A stretch of 22,611 nt of DNA from Sedimentisphaerales bacterium. Lineage in GTDB: Bacteria > Planctomycetota > Phycisphaerae > Sedimentisphaerales > SG8-4. The stretch is taken from the NCBI GenBank assembly GCA_016932895.1, contig JAFGCA010000348.1:1-22611 (forward strand), in the 5' to 3' direction. The notes beneath the pieces were generated by a model that saw only the letters and a list, made by a program, of their open reading frames with translations, searched no databases and had not been told where the DNA came from. Position 1 is the first letter of the stretch. Each line of letters starts with the position of its first letter. Position numbers and translations under genes: made by a program. Of this stretch, positions 21,573 to 22,611 are shown one piece after another.

Positions 21573-22611
21573 TCAATCCACTGTACGAACGACCAACTCG
21601 GCGGTTTGCAGCCCCTCACCAGTGGCCCTTACACGAACGGGGCCGGCCTGGCGACCGGCGCGAAGGACGAGCAGACATCGGCCTTCGAAGGCGTGCCGTT
21701 GCGGCAGTTGAAAACTCTCGACCGAATCCGGTTTGGCGCTGCCGACGGCGACCCGGGTCGCGGGACCTTCAACGTCAAAGCGAACTACGTTTTCGGCGTG
21801 GGGGTGCCGCCGGCCGCGGTCGTCCAGGAGTTCGGCGGTGACGTAGCACAGATCCTGCCCATCGGCTCCGATACTCTCGCGGTCGGCCGTGAGGCGAATC
21901 CGCCTTGGCGCACCGGCAGTGCACAACTGCCAGTGAGCCACCTCCGAGTTCCCGGTATAGCCGACCGCCGTCAGCGCGCCGGGCTCATACGGGACTTCCC
22001 ACGTGGCCTTGTAGCGCGTCTGCAGTGATGTCGGTTTTGCACCGAGGTCCCTGCCGTTGAGTTGCAGGCGGACGCGCTGGCAGGCGGAATACACATCGAC
22101 CTGCATCGGCTTGCCTTCATACCCGGGCCAGGTCCAACTGGCATGCACGTCATCGAAGCCCCACTTGCTCTCGGCGGCGCCGAAGGTCGGCTTTGGGTTG
22201 TGCACGAAGACCGAAAGCTTGCAGCCGGTGCCCCAGACCACGTCGCGGTAATACGATTGCGGACGTTTGAAACCGCAGAGATCGAGGTCGCCGCAATAGG
22301 CCACCGTCCAGGGATAGCGGGCCAGACTGGAGAATCCATGCCAGCCGATGGAGGCCTCGCCCAGGTAGTCGAAGCCGGTCCACACGAAGTCGCCGATGAT
22401 GTGAGGCTGCTCGACGACGGGCTGCCAATAATCGAGGGCTTCCCGCGGGAAGGATTCCGAGCCCCAGATGATCCTGTCCGGGAAGCGCTGGTGGTCGCTG
22501 TCATAGCGGTCCCGGCGGTAGTTGTACCCGCAGACGTCCAGCGTGGCAAACAGGGCATCCCGATCCTCCCAGGGCAAATCCTGGCCAAACAGGCAAACCG
22601 CCTGTGTCACG
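21573..22611 (-). CDS. Glycoside hydrolase family 2 (beta-galactosidase-like), 5' end outside the window
   Basis: The visible 345 residues are the C-terminal part; the frame stays open at the right edge. The start of the visible piece is the end of the TIM barrel: LDVCGYNYRRDRYDSDHQRF, then the nucleophile E in IIWGSESFP (residue 52 of the visible piece) and DFVWTGFDYLGEASIGW. A DUF4982-like beta domain follows (PMQVDVYSACQRVRLQLNGR, about 163-182), then an Ig/invasin-like domain (RRIRLTADRESIGADGQDLC onward, about 235-340). The enzyme should remove non-reducing-end beta-linked galactose or related sugars from polysaccharides; any signal peptide is outside the window. Confidence 0.88.
   Translation of the reverse strand, partial: VTQAVCLFGQDLPWEDRDALFATLDVCGYNYRRDRYDSDHQRFPDRIIWGSESFPREALDYWQPVVEQPHIIGDFVWTGFDYLGEASIGWHGFSSLARYPWTVAYCGDLDLCGFKRPQSYYRDVVWGTGCKLSVFVHNPKPTFGAAESKWGFDDVHASWTWPGYEGKPMQVDVYSACQRVRLQLNGRDLGAKPTSLQTRYKATWEVPYEPGALTAVGYTGNSEVAHWQLCTAGAPRRIRLTADRESIGADGQDLCYVTAELLDDRGRRHPHAENVVRFDVEGPATRVAVGSAKPDSVESFQLPQRHAFEGRCLLVLRAGRQAGPVRVRATGEGLQTAELVVRTVD

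Noticed and set aside
1..22611. CRISPR array, insertion sequence, prophage, rRNA or tRNA genes
   Set aside because: I looked for regularly spaced repeats, transposase or integrase motifs, phage structural genes and RNA gene signatures and saw none.

Overview
The window reads as chromosome from a Planctomycetota bacterium, most likely class Phycisphaerae or a relative. The evidence is a PEP-CTERM secreted protein (16248-17078), a pseudopilin-like protein with an N-terminal methylation motif and a C-terminal H-x9-DG-type motif (20441-21265), several membrane proteins carrying short zinc ribbons, a Gfo/Idh/MocA oxidoreductase of an atypical subtype, carbohydrate-active enzymes (GH62, GH2) and generally GC-rich sequence. 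This placement is an inference from protein types; no rRNA or tRNA gene is present.

Layout. From 132 to 12850 nearly everything is on the minus strand. The left part (132-7941) holds loosely spaced genes: a zinc-ribbon membrane protein, the oxidoreductase, a pterin-4a-carbinolamine dehydratase, a secreted GH62 arabinofuranosidase overlapping an upstream membrane-protein gene, another small membrane protein, a protein of the 'NAN..STGPRT..GK' family whose C-terminal tail is built on a short DNA repeat, a HicB-like two-domain protein and a membrane protein. From 12850 down to 8381 lies a compact unit of about nine genes with 4-bp overlaps and short spacers. It encodes small membrane proteins, a gutted C39-peptidase-like protein, a DUF4085-like protein, a 43-residue ORF fitted exactly between two neighbours, an iodotyrosine-deiodinase-like nitroreductase, a zinc-ribbon membrane protein and a small conserved protein.

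Between 12900 and 13800 there is gene debris: an ankyrin protein with a damaged start and the C-terminal remnant of a redoxin. From 13845 the plus strand carries a DUF2330-like membrane protein. A minus-strand PH-like/zinc-ribbon membrane protein follows, then a plus-strand group: the PEP-CTERM protein, a PepSY-like periplasmic protein with a 29-residue acidic insert, and an OmpR-type response regulator overlapping a sensor kinase. The right end is minus strand again: the pseudopilin-like gene with a consensus promoter and a 5' UTR hairpin, a 131-bp DUF3788 remnant, and the 3' part of a GH2 glycosidase running off the window.

How it fits together. GH62, GH2, the Gfo/Idh/MocA protein and the pseudopilin-like protein suit an organism degrading plant or algal polysaccharides. 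The PepSY protein plus two-component pair looks like an envelope-sensing module. The most unusual pattern is that several genes keep recognisable N- and C-terminal ends but have lost their middles (C39-like, DUF3788-like, and in a small way the last PepSY repeat), alongside truncated ankyrin and redoxin pieces. I see no phage, insertion sequence, CRISPR array or defence island. Family names come from recognising sequence patterns, not from database searches.
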